A stretch of DNA of 8,240 nt from an uncultured Mogibacterium sp. Its GTDB lineage: Bacteria > Bacillota_A > Clostridia > Peptostreptococcales > Anaerovoracaceae. The stretch spans positions 1 through 8,240 of the forward strand of contig NZ_CALHTQ010000150.1 in NCBI RefSeq assembly GCF_938039775.1, written 5' to 3'. The notes beneath the pieces were generated by a model. It had not been told where the DNA came from and made no database searches. It saw only the letters and a program-made list of their open reading frames with translations. Position numbers and translations under genes: made by a program. Within the stretch, counting starts at the first letter, position 1; each line of letters starts with the position of its first letter. Shown piece by piece: positions 5,763-8,240 of this stretch.

Positions 5763-8240
5763 TTATGCACCTGGTATTGTAGGGCCAGAGGAGCCACCTG
5801 TAGAAGACTGGGTGTTATCTTCCTCTGATGCATCATCATTGTCTTCTTCATAATCTTGATCATCGGTTACAGTCTTAGGTGGTGTGTATGTAGCACGACC
5901 TTTTTCTGTACCCTTAGTGTAGTATTCACTTCCAACTCGTATAACATTGCTAGGCATTGACTTATATTTGCCAGTCTTGGCGTTAGGAATCTGATTCATA
6001 ATTCGTCCCCATAGCCTAGCAGCCATGCCTGACATGGATGACAGCTTGATGTTAACGTCAGTACCAATCCAAAGTGATGCTGCGTAATTTGGAGTGAAAC
6101 CATCAAACCAAATATCGTAGTTACTGTTAGTTGTACCAGTCTTACCGCCGGCCTGGACACCACTAACAGATGCATCTCCAGCGATACCATTAGATACTAC
6201 AGTCCTCAACATATCAGTCATGATAAAGGCAACTCCTTCGTCCATAACCTTAGTTTTCTTGGATTTACTCTTAAGTAGAACCTTACCATGTCTATCTGTA
6301 ACAGTAGTATAGGCTACAGATGACTGACGTACACCACCATTAGGGAAGCTTGCGTAAGCCTGTGCCATTTCTAAAGGAATTGCACCGTTTGTCAAACCTC
6401 CTAGTGCGAGCGCTGCCGAGTTCATATCACTAGTAGCTCCATTGGTTACAATAGTTGTAAGTCCAAACTTCTTGAGCATTTCAGCAGAGTACTCATTACC
6501 AACCTGTAACTGAATCTTAACTGCAACAGTATTAATCGACTGCTGAAGTCCTCGGCGCATTGATACAGGTCCAGAGAAACTGTTGCTTGCGTTCTTTGGC
6601 CATACTTTGCCATTGAACGTCATCTGTTCATCGACGATTGTTGAAGATGCAGTGAGGTAATTTCCGTAACCTTTAATACCTTGCTTGTCGTGTTTGTAAT
6701 CAACAAGTGGCCAAGTTTCGCCTTTTTCGGCGTATTCAAAGCTCTTCTGTAGAGCGGCACCATATACAGCAAGTGGCTTTATAGAAGAACCAGGCTGTCG
6801 AGGATTGAGCGTACGGTTATATAGTCTGCTTCCAGAGGAGCCTCGTCCACCAACCATCGCCTTAATTTTTCCAGTTCCAACTTCAACGACAACCATTGCT
6901 GCTTGTGGCTGAATTGTCTTCTCATTTAGAGAGTATGCATCTGGCTTAATTACCAAGGAACTTCCAGACTTAATCATAGCCTTAGGAAAATCCTTAAAGT
7001 AGCTCTTGTCGATTACTAAATTGTTGTCACTATCAAGCTTCTTGTACTTGCGAGGGATGTTGATAAAACCACCTGAGTATATGTATAAGGTACCGTTCTC
7101 TTGAACGTATTGCTTCTTGAACTCAAGACTGTAATTTACCTTTCCACCAGCTTTGGTTGTATAAATGTTTAGTCGCTTGTCACGCTTGATTGTGACGGAA
7201 CCATCTTTATTTAAAGTAACTTCGTCACTTGTCAGAGTGAAGTCTCCGTCAGCGTTGAAACTGTCGTTATAATCGTAGAGGAGGATATTTCCATTTGCAC
7301 CTATTATGTTACCCGATGAATCTTTTCTTATGCTGACAAGGGAAGGGAAGTTTGATCCCGTTTCAAACTCTTTTGAAATAACACTCTGAGCAGTTGAATC
7401 CATAGTGGAGTTAATCTTAAGTCCTCCCGTATAGATCATTCTCTCTGCTTCCTGCGGTGAGATCTTATATTTCTTCTGTAAATCCCGAGAAACTTCGTCA
7501 ATTACGTACTCGTTAAAGTACGAGTTCACGGTTTTGTTGTTCTTAATAGAAGGGTTGATAAAATCTATTAAATTTTTGTTGTATGCTGCTTTAAATTCCT
7601 TATCGGTAATATATCCCTGCTCATGCATTAGTTTAAGAGCGGTATCACGACGATTCTTAGATGTATCGTTAGCGATATACGTATCTGGATCACGAAGGAT
7701 GATATTTGTACTTCCTTCAGCAACAGAGTCTTTTCCAACAAGTTTAACTAGCGCATAGGTATCAGGAGCCTGAGGCAGGGCGGCGAGTGCTGCACACTCG
7801 TCAAGGGTTAAATCCTTAGGATCCTTAGAGAAGTACGCGTGAGAAGCAGAGTTTACTCCGTAGCTTCCAAATCCAAGATAGATTGTGTTCAAATATGCTT
7901 CGATAATCTGTTTTTTAGAAAGTGATCTCTCAATCTGACTAGCGTAGTACATCTCGAGAATCTTTCGCTTTATACTTCTCTGGCTTTTAATATTAGGTAG
8001 ATATACGTTTCGAGCCAGTTGTTGCGTAATTGTACTTGTACCACTAATGTGGCCGGAACCTGTAAACGATTGAACTACTGCACCCACCATTCTTGTCCAA
8101 TTGAATCCGTGATGCTTCCAGAAGGTCTTATCCTCAAGAGCTACAAACGCGTCAACAGTATGTTTCGGTATATCATTGTACTTGATAATTGTACGACTTT
8201 CGCCGCTATTGACGCTTCCGACGCGATTACCAGTATCATC
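5763..8240 (-). CDS. Class A penicillin-binding protein (glycosyltransferase 51 + transpeptidase), 5' end beyond window
   Basis: This bifunctional enzyme polymerises lipid II into glycan strands and cross-links the peptides on the outer face of the membrane. The frame is open to the right edge, giving 825 visible residues without the start. The first in-frame ATG (8088-8090) is internal: the 50 residues before it include ALEDKTFWKHHG (34-45) with the catalytic glutamate E36 of family GT51. Other GT51 motifs follow: GTSTITQQLARN (67-78), KRKILEMYYASQIE (91-104) and the YLNTIYLGFGSYGV block (116-129). A linker of about 150 residues (roughly 290-440) fits a PBP OB-like domain. The transpeptidase has SxxK as S485-S-I-K488, SxN as S568-I-N570 and KTGT at 700-703. 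The C-terminus is a disordered tail, acidic at about 792-808 then Ser/Gly-rich, ending GPTIPGA. The N-terminal cytoplasmic part, membrane anchor and start of GT51 are missing. A terminator follows at 5658-5680. Confidence 0.95.
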   Translation of the reverse strand, partial: DDTGNRVGSVNSGESRTIIKYNDIPKHTVDAFVALEDKTFWKHHGFNWTRMVGAVVQSFTGSGHISGTSTITQQLARNVYLPNIKSQRSIKRKILEMYYASQIERSLSKKQIIEAYLNTIYLGFGSYGVNSASHAYFSKDPKDLTLDECAALAALPQAPDTYALVKLVGKDSVAEGSTNIILRDPDTYIANDTSKNRRDTALKLMHEQGYITDKEFKAAYNKNLIDFINPSIKNNKTVNSYFNEYVIDEVSRDLQKKYKISPQEAERMIYTGGLKINSTMDSTAQSVISKEFETGSNFPSLVSIRKDSSGNIIGANGNILLYDYNDSFNADGDFTLTSDEVTLNKDGSVTIKRDKRLNIYTTKAGGKVNYSLEFKKQYVQENGTLYIYSGGFINIPRKYKKLDSDNNLVIDKSYFKDFPKAMIKSGSSLVIKPDAYSLNEKTIQPQAAMVVVEVGTGKIKAMVGGRGSSGSRLYNRTLNPRQPGSSIKPLAVYGAALQKSFEYAEKGETWPLVDYKHDKQGIKGYGNYLTASSTIVDEQMTFNGKVWPKNASNSFSGPVSMRRGLQQSINTVAVKIQLQVGNEYSAEMLKKFGLTTIVTNGATSDMNSAALALGGLTNGAIPLEMAQAYASFPNGGVRQSSVAYTTVTDRHGKVLLKSKSKKTKVMDEGVAFIMTDMLRTVVSNGIAGDASVSGVQAGGKTGTTNSNYDIWFDGFTPNYAASLWIGTDVNIKLSSMSGMAARLWGRIMNQIPNAKTGKYKSMPSNVIRVGSEYYTKGTEKGRATYTPPKTVTDDQDYEEDNDDASEEDNTQSSTGGSSGPTIPGA

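Noticed and set aside
3892..7434. 14-base identity GTCCTCCCGTATAG shared by the hairpin at 3892-3905 and the PBP gene at 7421-7434
   Set aside because: A 14-base match in 8 kb is plausible by chance; the PBP copy is in coding sequence and is not followed by the second hairpin arm.

Overview
The window comes from a low-GC Gram-positive bacterium (Bacillota), most likely a host-associated member of the Clostridia. Three things point that way: an LPXTG-anchored surface protein built of Cna_B domains, consensus sigma-A promoters with strong AGGAGG-type ribosome binding sites, and AT-rich intergenic DNA. The genus cannot be fixed by eye. There are five protein-coding genes, two of them cut by the window edges, and no RNA gene, insertion sequence, CRISPR array or phage gene was seen.

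Layout. (1) 1-791, minus: uppP, undecaprenyl-diphosphate phosphatase, almost complete but running off the left edge. (2) 792-1039: a divergent intergenic region holding an extended -10 promoter for uppP, a good sigma-A promoter for the surface protein, and a perfect 8-bp inverted repeat around an extra TATAAT. (3) 1040-2776, plus: a 578-residue cell-wall-anchored protein with signal peptide, four Cna_B modules and an LPRTG sorting signal. (4) 2918-3802, plus: a YqkD-like alpha/beta hydrolase with an oddly placed ribosome binding site. (5) 3803-3962: a convergent region with three hairpins. (6) 3963-5369, minus: a sodium-dependent neurotransmitter-symporter-family (SNF/NSS) transporter with a textbook promoter at 5424-5452. 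(7) 5370-5762: 393 bases without a gene, holding that promoter, small inverted repeats, an orphan plus-strand promoter-like site and the terminator of the next gene. (8) 5763-8240, minus: a bifunctional class A penicillin-binding protein whose 5' end lies beyond the right edge. The first visible in-frame ATG (8088-8090) is internal to its glycosyltransferase domain.

How they fit together. Three genes share cell-envelope chemistry. UppP regenerates the undecaprenyl-phosphate carrier, the class A PBP polymerises and cross-links lipid II-derived glycan, and the LPXTG protein would be joined by a sortase (not in the window) to a peptidoglycan precursor. Each appears to have its own promoter or terminator, so this is thematic proximity, not an operon. 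The transporter and hydrolase have no obvious functional link to them.

No clearly new multi-gene system is visible. The points most worth a second look are the uneven conservation of isopeptide residues and the large acidic insert in the surface protein, the Arg-to-Ser change at the expected gate position of the transporter, the operator-like inverted repeat at 907-930, and the orphan promoter at 5512-5540.
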